A DNA stretch of 64,000 nucleotides, from contig JASAMV010005838.1 in the NCBI GenBank assembly GCA_030248065.1, forward strand, positions 34,836 to 98,835, written 5' to 3'. Within the stretch, counting starts at the first letter, position 1. The number at the start of each line of letters is the position of its first letter. This document shows positions 49,414 through 59,929 of this stretch, one piece after another. This DNA is from Rhynchonema sp. JSB1_4. Taxonomy: Eukaryota; Nematoda; Chromadorea; Monhysterida; Xyalidae. The notes beneath the pieces are model-generated. The model was not told the origin of the DNA and did no database searches. It was given only the letters and a program-made list of their open reading frames with translations. The translations under genes were made by a program, and so were the position numbers.

Positions 49414-50059
49414 ACCTGGCCCGCCACTATTGATATTTGAAATTTTTGGTTTGTTTTTTACTCTAATTTAGTTGCCGACATCGAGACGAATAAGGTTTAC
49501 ATTCATGACTTTTTGATTTAGTGCAGATTTTATATCGAAATCAATCGATAAACACCGGTTCTCGGGAACAAAATTAAAAAAAAATAGATAGACCCCTACT
49601 TCTTGGCAATCACGTCAGATAGGAACAAAATTTTGAATTACCGCCAATTGTAATAGGCTTACAGTATGTTATTAGGGACTTTACGCTCCCGACTTTACGC
49701 TCCCAGTACACAGTGCTGCCAGTGCGTGCGGTTGCAACATGTGTGTTATGCACTAACAAACAGAGCGGCACTGTACAAAACGCCTGGACAAGATCACGTG
49801 ACTACCGTATACTTGTGATAAGAAGCAGTCGGCCACCTTGAATATTTGTTCTTGTCTTCCTGAAATAGACTAAACGGGGGTCTATCTATTTTTTGGAATT
49901 TTGTTCCCGAGAACCGGTGTTTATGGATTAATTTCGGTATTAAATCGGCGCTTAATGGAAAAGTCACGAATATAAACCTTGTTCGTCTCGATGTCGGCAA
50001 CAGTAATAGATCATAAAAACAGACCAAAATTTTCAAAAATCAATAGTGGCGGGGCAGGT
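49414..50059. mobile_element. TTAA-flanked palindromic element nested in the left arm
   Basis: The ends ACCTGGCCCGCCACTATTGA and, inverted, ACCTGCCCCGCCACTATTGA lie between TTAA sites (49410-49413 and 50060-50063). The intact right arm at about 52015-52022 shows the empty site with a single TTTAAA. A TTAA duplication is the mark of piggyBac-type insertion. The arms continue inward (gacatcgagacgaa, accggttctcgggaacaaa). No transposase is present. Confidence 0.78.
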
Positions 50060-52029
50060 TTAAGGAGGCGCGTCAAGTTTGAGAGTACTGCCGAGAGGAG
50101 CTTGAAGTTTAGGGAGGAGCCTCAAGTTCATGAGAGGAGCGCCAAGTTCGTTCTCTGGTGTGGAGCGCGAAGTTTTATTGCCTATAGAGACTTGATGTGC
50201 TGACCAAAACATGCGTGGAGCCCAAAGTTTGACTAAAAGTTGCTGCCGGCAACACGAGAGGCGCCCGACGTGCGCTCGACCACACTAGTGGAGCGCCAAG
50301 TTCGTAATTTCGTAACTCGCTTAAAAAGGCTCCTTTCAGCATTTTGAAATCAGTTCTGGAACCGAATGGTTCATATGTACTTGTATTATCAAACTAGGAG
50401 GTATCGCGATGCCATTCCATCGCCGATACGGGAACCCAAAAAGTGACCCTATCAACCGGTGGACACCGACGACCGGGTCACCTTTGGAAGACCACTCCCT
50501 ATATATACGCAAATGGCGAAACATTTTTGACTGTCACAATGTTGAGTGATGAACAAAAATTGCAATTGAGCGATTGCGTGAGAGAATACCGACTGTATGC
50601 GGTCGCACCCGTCAACAGGAGTCATGTGGGAGGAGCCTGATGTGCACAAACATTGTGGGTGGAGCCTGATGTGCACAGCGTAACGATTTGGCCAGAAGCG
50701 TGGGCCTTCCGCGCATTACCCTGCCATTGAGTCAACTAGAGTTTGTCTAGTGGAGCCCAAGGTTGGACCAAGGGTTGCGGCCGGCAACACGAGAGGCGCC
50801 TGACGTGCGCTGGACCACCTCGGTGGAGCGCCAAGTTCGCAGTTACATAACTCGTTACGCTGTGCACATGAGGCTCCACCGACAGTGTTTATGCACGTCG
50901 CGCTCCTCCCACATGACTGCTGTTGACGGTTACGGCCAAATTCAGCCGGTATTCTCGCATACAATCGCTCAATTGCAATGTTTTATTCATCACTCAAGCA
51001 CAGTGACGGTCAAAAATGTTTCGCCATTTGCGTATATATGGGGGGGTGGTCATCCAAAGGTGACCCGGTCATCGGTGTCCACCGGTAGATAGGGTCACTT
51101 TTTGGGGTCCCGTATTGGCGATGCAATGGCATCGGGATACCTTTTACTATAAAACTACAAAGCACGCACGAAACAGTCGGTTCCAGAACTGATCTCAAAA
51201 TGCTGAAAGGAACCTTTTTAAGCGAGTTATGTAACTGCGAACTTGGCGCTCCACCGAGGTGGTCCAGCGCACGTCAGGCGCCTCTCGTGTTGCCGGCCGC
51301 AACTTTTGGTCCAACCTTGGGCGCCACTAGACAAACTCTCGTTGACTCAATGGCAGGGTAATGCGCGGAAGGCCCATGTGCTGATCAAACTATGACGCTG
51401 TGCACAGCAGGATCCACCCACAATGTTTGTGCACATCAGGCTCCTCCCACATGACTCCTGTTGACGGGTGCGGCCAAATTCAGTCGGTATTCTCTCACGC
51501 AATCGCTCAATTGCAATTTTTGTTCATCGCTCAAACATTGTGACAGTCAAAAATGTTTCGCCATTTGCGTATATATAGGGAGTGGTCTTCCAAAGGTGAC
51601 CCGGTCGTCGGTGTCCACCGGTTGATAGGGCCACTTTTTGGGTTCCCGTATCGGCGATGGAATGGCATCGCGATACCTCCTAGTTTGATAATACAAGTAC
51701 ATACGTATGAACCAGTCGGTTCCAGAACTGATTTCAAAGTGCCAAAAGGAGCCTTTTTAAGCGAGTTACGAAATTACGAACTTGGCGCTCCACTGGTGTG
51801 GTCGAGCGCACGTCGGGCGCCTCTCGTGTTGCCGGCAGCAACTTTTAGTCAAACTTTGGGCTCCACGCATGTTTTGGCCATCACATCAAGTCTCTATAGG
51901 CAATAAAACTTCGCGCTCCACACCAGAGAACGAACTTGGCGCTCCTCTCATGAACATGAGGCTCCTCCCTAAACTTCGAGCTCCTCTCGGCGGTACTCTC
52001 AAACTTGACGCGCCTCTTTAAACTTGGCG

Positions 52030-52345
52030 CTCCCCTGTGAGCTTGCGCTGGCGCGAAAAACTTGGCGCTCCACAAAAAACATGGCGCTCCACAAAAAACA
52101 TGGCGCTCCACAAAAAACATGGCGCTCCACAAAAAACATGGCGCTCCACAAAAAACATGGCGCTCCACAAAAAACATGGCGCTCCACAAAAAAACATGGC
52201 GCTCCACAAAAAACATGGCGCTCCACAAAAAACATGGCGCTCCACAAAAAAACATGACGCTCCACAAAAAACATGGCGCTCCACAAAAAACATGACGCTC
52301 CACAAAAAACATGGCGCTCCACAAAAACGGTTCGAGTAAACTTCG
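52030..52345 (-). repeat. Tandem repeat, right arm (about 13 units)
   Basis: The inverse of the left-arm array: catggcgctccacaaaaaa repeated about 13 times with a few catgacgctcc variants. Confidence 0.88.
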
Positions 52346-52438
52346 CGCTCCACAAAAAAACTTTGCGCTCCACCGAAAAAGGGGTTGCACATCGCGCTCC
52401 ACCGACCGCACCGCTATCTGGCCAGGTATGATCTCAGT

Positions 52439-53242
52439 TTATATCGAGTTCGCAAAAATCACTTGATCGAGCAATCTCAATTCCACGGCAGTACCATTGG
52501 GTAGCATTACACAGTCCGACCCCGACGAACCCAAAAATATGTCCCTATTTATGTATCTCGTTGCCTGTTTAATAAAGGCATCACGTGTGCCACACCCATA
52601 GCATAATACAACACAGCACACAACACAGCCAGGCAACAGACACACACGTAAGCACAGCATACGATGACGTCATGCGGTGCGTGTGTCAACGCATTAGCAA
52701 CACACAACGCAGAAACGTGAGTGAGATCACATACATAATCTGAAACTTGATGTTTCATGCCATATTGAGCGAAAAGAATCTCAAATTTGAATTCAGTGTT
52801 GTTGAAAACATCTGTGTGCAAGTTTTCACCACAATTGGAGCGTTTTTCAACACTGAGTTCTGGTCTCGAACCAGGTTTCCGGGCTCAGATCATGACCTAC
52901 AACAAAACGGATGACACCATTAGATTTCTCGACCCCAAAAACCCCCATGCCGCACATGTTATTTGTGGCGTCAGATGCTTCTATTTATCAGGGACCAAGT
53001 TTTGATAGAAGCAGAAGAAGAAGAAAAAGAAGCAGAAAGAATAATTTTGCGCACTTTTTTCGCAACGTTTGGGCTCGTAACTTTTGACACCCTCTACTGA
53101 TTTCTACTGAGCCTAAATTTTGCACAAACATCTAGCATGACTGGATATAACTAGTGTGTAAGTTATCTGTCAATTGAGGCTTCCTAAGTATTTTAACGAG
53201 CGAAAGAAAATTTTACATTACCCACCGCGCATGCCCCGATAA
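52439..53242. other. Gene-free stretch
   Basis: CA-rich around 52600-52650. No exon is supported. Confidence 0.4.
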
Positions 53243-53690
53243 CACATAAAGCAATTCTACAGCACTGACAATGGTCGGAAAAGTCCAGGCCGAGTGTTGA
53301 AACGGGGTAGCGTTGCACAAAGTGGGCAATAGTCATTACACCGTCACGTACAAAGCTGCTACTGCAATTTCGAACGAATATATTGGCGGTTTTTATTCGT
53401 GCATGTCATATGGTTGTGTTTTCTCAAAATCGACAATCTGACCTACGGTAAGAAAGCCATTGGCACGCTGCTACAAAATTACCGGTTTTTCTGTCTCCGT
53501 ATACGCGCATGTTCATGTTTTCTTGTTCTTTCATAATTTTGCGTTCCGCATAAATTTCATCAAAATGAAGCGTGTTTCGCGTAAATGACGGCAGAAATGC
53601 TGTTATTTATTTTATACATTGTGTGGGTATCTGGGTTTACAAACCCGCTGGTATAACACTTAAACCAAACCCCGGACGTTACGTTCCGCG
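53243..53690 (+). repeat. ~450-bp direct repeat, copy 1
   Basis: It runs from acataaagcaattctacagc to cccggacgttacgtt and matches 54009-54456 with scattered changes. The order and orientation are the same. Confidence 0.8.
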
Positions 53691-54008
53691 GGAAATTTAC
53701 GGGAAATTCCTACTTTCAGCGGGAAATTTAAGGGAAATTCCTGTTTTGCGCAGGAAATCTGCGGGAAATATCGCCATTTCCCGCGGGAAATTTCCCGTTT
53801 TCCCGCATTTCCCGCGGGAAATTTCCCGCGGGAATAGGCGTTTTCCCGCAATTTCCCGTCCGTCAAAATTCTGAAAACCATTTCTCGCGACATTTCCCGT
53901 CCTTCAAAATTCCAAACTTCCATTTCCCGCAAGAATTCCCGGACCCTTGGGGAAAACGAGAAATTTCCCCCAATTTTTTCCGTCCTTCAAAAAATTTCCC
54001 GCGCGAGC
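53691..54008. repeat. Clustered GGGAAATTTCCCG palindromes
   Basis: More than fifteen half-sites of gggaaatt or aatttccc, several as full palindromes such as cgcgggaaatttcccgcg, fill the gap between the two direct repeats. No coding frame is supported. Confidence 0.8.
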
Positions 54009-54456
54009 CCTAACACATAAAGCAATTCTACAGCATTGACAATGGTCGGAAAAGTCCAGCCAGGCAGAGTGTTGGAACGGGGTAGCGTTGCACAAAGCGG
54101 GTAATAGTCATTACACCGTCACGTACAAAGCTATCGCATTTTCGAACCAATATAGTGCCGGTTTTTTATTCGTGCATGTCATATGGTTGTGTTTTCTCAA
54201 AATCGACAATCTGACCTACGCTAAAAAACCACATGCACGCTGCTGCAAAATTACCGGTTTTCCGTCTCCGTACACGCGCGTATATGGTCATGTTTTCCTC
54301 CTGTTCTTTCGTAATTTTGCTTTCTGCATAAGTTTTATCAAAATGAAACGTGTTTCGCGCAAATGACTTGGCAGAAATGTTGTTGTTCATTTTAGGTTGT
54401 GTGGGCATGCCTGTGGTTACAAACCCGGTGTAAACGAAACCCCGGACCTTACGTTC
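54009..54456 (+). repeat. ~450-bp direct repeat, copy 2
   Basis: The second copy of the unit at 53243, with small insertions (agccaggcagagtg) and substitutions. It ends near ccccggaccttacgtt. Confidence 0.8.
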
Positions 54457-54992
54457 ATGGCTGTTCAACTATATGTTCTGATGAAATGAGTCGACTTGGA
54501 TTATTAATGTGTGTAGATAATGTACATATACGACGGTATGTGCAGCTTAACTGATGTACGAAGTTCAATGAGCAATGAAAACATGCAGCTACACAATTCT
54601 CCGAATTTGTGGTCTTTATTTGAAAAAAAAACAGAATTAATGTGAAAGATCTTTATGTGCAACAGAACAGCAAGATGATTGAGTTTTTATGGATGAACGT
54701 TGGTCGAGAATTATGGCACAATTATATCAAAACACCCACCAAAAGTTCGGTATGCACATGGTTGGTCACCATACCAGACAACCACAAACTCAGAGTTTAG
54801 TGCGATTTTTCAGCCAAACTTCCACCGCATACCGCCCAGTGGCTTATTAGGTCATCAAAACAATTCAGCACACCAAGTTTATTCATGTCGAGGGAAAGCA
54901 ATACCGGCTTAGTAGCTACACAAATTTTTTTTAGTTTGTAGTTTTGTGGTGTAAGTCACAAAGAAATCAATTAATTTTAATTGCTAATATCG
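54457..54992. other. Non-coding stretch downstream of the TSP1/VWA-like gene
   Basis: It probably holds the 3' UTR of the minus-strand gene ending at 54993. An ATTAAA on the minus strand lies about 15 bp past the stop. Confidence 0.4.
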
Positions 54993-55244
54993 TCACAATT
55001 GCCACATTATTTCTTTCACCCTCTCGCGTCCCATGTGCAACATTCGCTCTTCGAAACTTTTCTCCATGAGATTGCCGGAATTTCGATCGTAGTCCACAGA
55101 CATGCCGGCTTGTTTTCCATCTTGGCGGTTGGTATTGATTATTGCATTGTGATTTGGTGCCGTTTCAGTCAGTTTTGTAGCTTGAGGGATTGGTTGAAGC
55201 TGACGAATGCGATCATGGTGCGACCGATTGCGCTTGCGCTGTGC
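54993..55244 (-). CDS. TSP1/VWA-like gene, terminal exon
   Basis: The acceptor is GCCGTTTCAG, phase 0, matching the previous donor. It has 83 basic and polar codons ending in TGA. There is no membrane segment. Confidence 0.62.
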   Translation of the reverse strand, partial: AQRKRNRSHHDRIRQLQPIPQATKLTETAPNHNAIINTNRQDGKQAGMSVDYDRNSGNLMEKSFEERMLHMGRERVKEIMWQL

Positions 55245-58200
55245 CTGAAACGGCAAGGTCAGCAAAAAACTTGATTCCTGTTCTTGTGAATATGTCACCA
55301 AAGGGTGCTCGACCAAATGTGTCACAACACAAGATGAGTAACTTTGTGAGCAAGATGTCAAACCTGGTGATCCAATCGGATCGAATATGTCTAAATCACG
55401 TGACTGCTTTGAATTAAGAGTTTTTAAGCGACTCTACCATTGAATGCCGACCGTGTTTGTTGGCGGCCATCGTTTCGGAAAATTAAGGCTGGGTAAGACT
55501 AATAACGGGGCGCGCATGTACTGTACATGCCAAAGTCCTGTGTGAACAAAAAAATGGCTTTCTTCGACTGGGGCTCGAACCCAGGTCCTCCACCTAACCG
55601 GGGCATTGCTCTACCAACTGAGCTATCGAAGTGCCTGCCCTTGGAGTTTTTGGGCATATACAGTACATACGCAATTGTGAAACATTGCTTAGGTAAGACT
55701 AGTAGACTATTAAGACTAAATTAAGACTAGATGTTTCAGCTTTCTGTGTGTGTACTGTGTGAATGGCTGCCTTGCGCATGTTGTGGTAAACATTGCGTGA
55801 GTTGATTTTTTGGAGTGTTTCGTTTATCATTTATCACACTTGATGTTTCGTACAATCCTTTGTACCATATCTCGTTCATCAGAGAAACGTCTGAGTATAA
55901 AACGCTGAAAATATCTTATATTGGATTACAATGTGTTTTGCACAGGCCGGCCTCGAACTTTTTTTTCATTTTTCTCCTCCTGTGAATATGCGTGGGCTCC
56001 GTGAAACATCACAAAGCAACGAATTGAAAATCCACTTCCTAAATTTGAGTTTCTGACACCTAGTCTTCATTTCCTGAGAAAATGGCTACAAACAAACGCG
56101 GTCAACATTCAATTGTAGAGTCGCTTTAAGAAATTTGGTTTTGCAGCACCACTATCGTTCGGCCAGCGTGCAAGCTGTTTCCGAACTCGAAATTAAGCTC
56201 TTTTACGCTGGTCAACATTAATGGCTCATTAAAATATTTTTCGTTGAAAAATCAGAGGTAACCGAGCAGAAACCGATCCGATCACTAAGATTGACATAGA
56301 CCTACACCTATGCAGTGAACATCCTTTTACAGTGACCGGAAACGACGGCTTATGGTACTGTCGTATCAACCCCAGATCGTCCAACTCTTTTGTTCTCAAC
56401 TCCCATGTTCGTATAAGTTCACGCGCTTATTGAGCGCAGCTTGAGTTGACGACTGTAGCATTAGCCAATAAATGACACGAGTCCCCGATCAAGTCACAAT
56501 AACGAGGTCAGTCAGATTTGCATACCTTACCTGCAAACATTCGCAGACGGGCGCGCATTCGATCGCAATCGGCTGGCTCCAGACCGACATCCACACCCAA
56601 TCAATCGTCGCTTCCCATTCGCTTTCATTCACTTTCGGCAAGCGAATCTGCCCGGTCTCGTTCACAAAAATGTCCGTTTGAACACGATTCGACGCGAAAA
56701 AGTCCCGCACGTGACCGGGTCCACCAACAAAGATCAGATTACGTTTGTGATTCCAGGCAGCAGAATCATGCCTGATACATGATGCGATCAGACTGTTTAA
56801 GGAGTGATTTTTTAGAATTTGAGGTGTTTTGGTCAATACACGATTCCATTGTGTGTGCTGCTGCAATAGCATCACCAGCGACTGTTGAGTACTGCTCGGT
56901 TGCGGCACACCTCGATTGGTGATGTTTCGCTTCGGACATAAATACTGTCTGACGTGCAGTCGACGTTCGAGGATGTTTCGATAGTCCCGTTGAATGATGG
57001 GATCCTCGTATCGGACGTGACCGAAGTTTCCGAGCACAATTAGTCCACCATATGGACGGATGAAATAGAGTCGATGGATCAAATTCACGATTTTCTCCAT
57101 GATTTCCGCGGAATCCGAGATTTTCGACAGTTGATCCTGACTGACGCAAACCGCAAACAGCACGCAGCGTTGATAGGGCTCCCAGACGGCCAGGTGGTCG
57201 ATCATGGCTATGATACGGCCTGTGTGTGAAGTACAGGTGATGTTTCACCATGCTATAAGTTGACAAACTTGGAAAACGGTCGGATTGAACCACCCTATTC
57301 TGAATGCTTTTTGCTGTGTGCTTGCCGCTGTATAATATAATGATCGTGTAACATCAGACAGCTGGGTGTGCACTGGTTTTGTAAGTGTGTGTTGGCCAGC
57401 TGACTGATGTTACACAGCGGGGAAATATGTCGAAGGCCGGTTTTTAGCAGACTGCACAACAATACCGATCACAAAGTTTGATTAATGGTCCGCTCTTGGT
57501 GTTGAAAAGCGACAGACCAATAAATTTAGTTTGAAGTGACTCTAAAAAATAAATAAGGTAACAATTTTTTTCACACCTCTACAATCCCAGTCCCAAACGA
57601 TCGTGTCGCACGGCTCGGCTGATGTTTCACATTTAAGCAGTTCGAACGTGCCAGTGCGCAACAGTAGCGCCACACGGCGGCCGCACGTGCAAACATCGTT
57701 CTGGTGGACTGCAGTGAATTGGGGGAATCTCTCTTTCTTGGTCACCTTCCAGAACACCCTGAATGAGCATTTCTGAGCTCTATTTTTGGCTCCCACCCTG
57801 TCGTTAAGCTCAATATTGCATTTCTGTAATCTAGAGTGAATACACTGACAGAGAATCATGCCTCTAAAATGGGAACATACATACCTATACTACTAAAACA
57901 GGAAGACGTACACAGTATGTGTGTCTGTCTGTGGCCCCCTCCCTCCCTCGGAGGTGCGGACGGGTCAATTTTCACGGGTAGCTTTGGGTATGCTAACGGC
58001 TCTTCGGGGGGGGGGGTGGCACAGCACGGGCGCGGCGCTGTAGCCGGGCCGTAGGCACGGGTCCCGTCTAGTTCAATACCTATAATGCAGATGCTATGTA
58101 AAGAAAACATCAGTGGCCGACAACAGCTTGTTCAAAATGGGCATGATAGCAAAGCTGCAGCGTCCAAATTGGGTTTTGTGTGTTCACACAGTAGCAATGC

Positions 58201-59242
58201 GCTGTGGCCATGTACGTTTTTGTACACCCATATCGTGCATTCAGGCGGTGCACCGGGACACCGACAGTGCGCGAGTATCAGATTGTCGCGTGACCCAACC
58301 TGTGTAGCCCGGATAGGTGAAATGGTCGGCCAATAGGAAGGACTGCGGCAGTTTCTGCGTGAAAGTGAGCGCGAGCACTTCGGGCTGTGTTTCGTGAATA
58401 TGAGCAAACAGCTGCAGTCGATGTTTCAACAAGTGTGTGTGGCTGTCAAAGTGCACCGTGCTGCATTGCCAGTTGGCGAACGGGCCACAAGGGTCACGCA
58501 CGCCAGGACGACTGCAAATTGGGACGTGCTGTTTCACTCACTTTATATTGTTATGGCGGGTAGCATGATAAGAAGGAGGCTGTTTGTCATTCACAAAAAA
58601 GAATAGTCAACTGCTAAAGTGTCGGTCACTTTTCGTTATGTGGAGGGCATGGTCACTATAAATAGGCGTGACTGTGTACTGTAGTACGACAAGTGCGATT
58701 CGTGGTCGTGATTTATTTGTGTGCCTCCAATCAAAACTTTAAAAGTGAGTGACACGCTGCCACCCTCTGACGAACGAAATCACTGGCCGGTCCCCCGTCC
58801 CGATTGACCGTGTCACCAAGGGGATATGGTAGATTGAACTTGGTCATAGCCTTGAAATTTCACCAAACGAGCGCATGTCCAAAGCTTAATGTCTGTGTGA
58901 AACATCACCAATAAGGTAAGCGATCATATAGATACAAAGATTAGCCGGAAATTTCTACGCAATTTAACCGCAACTACCTTGTGAAACATCAGCTAACCCC
59001 AGTCCAGCCTGTTTGCCGCACTTGACCCGATCAATGGCGAAACATTCGGCGCTGCAGAAATTGTCCAGTTCGGCTGGTTCAACCGTGTGGCGTTTGCTGT
59101 CCACAACGTGAAAGTACAGCTCCTGCGAGCACGCGGCGTGCGCCCTGTATTTGCAAGCGAAATAGTTGCGACATTTCAGCACCGGGCCGAGACTCGCACG
59201 TTCGGTGACCACGCCCGAATTAGCCGTGACCACGGTGCGAAC
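54993..59242 (-). CDS. Cys-rich, probably extracellular protein with TSP1-like and VWA-like regions (5' partial)
   Basis: Five exons: 59242-58998, 58511-58300, 57708-57577, 57219-56531, 55244-54993. All junctions agree in phase and give 509 codons ending in TGA. The first exon has eight Cys. The third has VCTCGRRVALLLRT, ELLKC, EPC and VWDWDC, like the end of one TSP1 repeat and the start of another. The fourth (229 codons) has alternating strands and helices (CVLFAVCVSQ, YGGLIVLGNFGHV, KRNLIFVGG, TDIFVNE) that suggest a VWA-type fold, but without a clear DxSxS metal site. The last exon is hydrophilic and basic. The 5' exons and signal peptide are missing. Its neighbour downstream is the astacin-TSP1-kelch gene on the same strand. 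The VWA assignment is tentative. Confidence 0.66.
55562..55631 (-). tRNA. Degenerate tRNA-like sequence (SINE-type)
   Basis: It has CTTCGATAGCTCAGTTGG at its 5' side, a T arm CTGGG/TTCGAGC/CCCAG and six acceptor pairs. The anticodon loop lacks U33 and the stem is weak. A and B boxes are intact. It lies in the last intron of the TSP1/VWA-like gene. Confidence 0.5.
55640..56530. other. Last-intron sequence of the TSP1/VWA-like gene
   Basis: It holds one copy of GTGAAACATCA (56001-56011) and no exon that fits the phases. Confidence 0.4.
56531..57219 (-). CDS. TSP1/VWA-like gene, large VWA-like exon
   Basis: The acceptor is TTCACACACAG and the donor is CAG|GTAAGG. It is an unbroken 229-codon exon, ending CAPVCECLQ. 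Predicted alpha/beta alternation supports a VWA-like fold; the motif residues do not prove it. Confidence 0.75.
57577..57708 (-). CDS. TSP1/VWA-like gene, TSP1-like exon
   Basis: The acceptor is ATTCACTGCAG and the donor is AGAG|GTGTGA. The Cys spacing and TCG..R...LRT resemble the C-terminal half of a TSP1 repeat, followed by a W.W.C start. Confidence 0.6.
57884..58071 (+). mobile_element. Short Helitron-like element
   Basis: The left end, after A, is CCTATACTACTAAAAC, one base off the TC start of Helitrons. The right end is a short hairpin, gcacgggtcccgt, followed by CTAG and then T, which fits the Helitron 3' signature and A/T insertion. No terminal repeats or coding region are present. 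It sits in the intron between 57708 and 58300. Confidence 0.55.
58300..58511 (-). CDS. TSP1/VWA-like gene, second seen exon
   Basis: The acceptor is AATTTGCAG and the donor is ACAG|GTTGGG. It encodes RDPCGPFANWQCSTVHFD and a strand-rich segment. The family is unknown. Confidence 0.6.
58998..59242 (-). CDS. TSP1/VWA-like gene, Cys-rich exon
   Basis: The acceptor is CGTTTTTCAG and the donor is CTGGG|GTTAGC. It encodes LKCRNYFACKYRAHAACSQ, ELYFHVVD, FCSAECFAIDRVKCG. The donor 5 bp before the 11-mer motif was preferred because it fits the next exon's phase; CAAG|GTAGTT is the alternative. Confidence 0.62.
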
Positions 59243-59480
59243 CTGAAAAACGATATGCACACGTGTCATTTTGGAGGGTTCACTCACATCAACTATACCT
59301 GGCTGATGTTTCACAAGACCTCTCATCGGAGGGTCTGGGTCTGGCTGTGTGACTTCATGCTGCAATACATGCCGTACTTCGTGCCTGCTCACAAGCTGTG
59401 ATGTTTCACACTTGCACAAAACAGGCTCGTGCGTGGGGGAGTTTGCTAGCGTATGACACCAACAAAGCTGGTCATGTTGA

Positions 59481-59717
59481 CTGAAATTTCTAAATTCACT
59501 GCCGCACAATGTAATACGCCCCACAGTTAATGTCCGCGTCTAAACCCGAACGCTAACCACGCGCAGTTCTGAAACATTGCGCACAGCTGCCTGGCAAGCT
59601 ATGTACGTGTTTGTTTGCAGACCGAATGTTTCAAAAGTTGATTTTCGGGTTTAGATCTCGCGGCATTAACTATGGGGCGTACCTCACTGCACGGCTGCGA
59701 TTTCGGAAATTTACTAT
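59481..59717. mobile_element. Palindromic MITE, family A
   Basis: The ends are ctgaaatttctaaattcact and the inverse of gcgatttcggaaatttacta; it carries the acgccccacagttaatgtc arm. It lies upstream of the first exon seen of the TSP1/VWA-like gene. Confidence 0.72.
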
Positions 59718-59775
59718 ACTTACGTACATGGCCAATTATCAGTGTATGTATGTGTGAAATGCACTATTCAAGCTG

Positions 59776-59926
59776 ATATTTCTGGCTGACTGTGTGATTT
59801 TCCACAAAGAACAAGAATGGGTATTTTATCCCCAACCTGACTGTAATTTCCGGTCGTGCCACAGACTTTACACCGACTTCTGGCTGCATCCGAAAGACTC
59901 GTCACTGCAGTGCTCGTGCAGTTAAA
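59776..59926 (+). CDS. Possible Cys-rich exon
   Basis: A plus-strand frame reads EWVFYPQPDCNFRSCHRLY and KDSSLQCSCS before TAA at 59924-59926. An acceptor may be at tccacaaag (about 59809). Five Cys, three of them in the last ten residues. No family is recognised, and the opposite strand is not open. Confidence 0.28.
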
Positions 59927-59929
59927 CAT

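Larger units (their letters stand above)
49114..52430. mobile_element. Giant palindromic element with GAGCGCCA tandem repeats
   Basis: The ends CATACCTGGCCAGATAGCGG and the exact inverse are flanked by an 8-bp duplication ATCTCAGT (49106-49113 and 52431-52438). The arms stay inverted over more than 1 kb each, with a centre near 51000-51100, once the nested element at 49414-50059 is removed. Near each end is a tandem array of a 19-20 bp unit, gagcgccatgttttttgtg: about 7 units on the left and 13 on the right. Motifs of the type tggagcgccaagtt are scattered inward. No transposase is visible. The 8-bp duplication fits a hAT-type enzyme. Confidence 0.85.

Noticed and set aside
49109..49471. Open frames of 80-170 codons through the gagcgccatg array, also 51881-52411 on the minus strand
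   Set aside because: They follow the ~20-bp repeat period in several frames and both strands at once, with repeated short peptides. They are a by-product of a tandem repeat without stops.
55562..55631. A working tRNA gene
   Set aside because: The same defect: no U33, weak anticodon stem and only six acceptor pairs.
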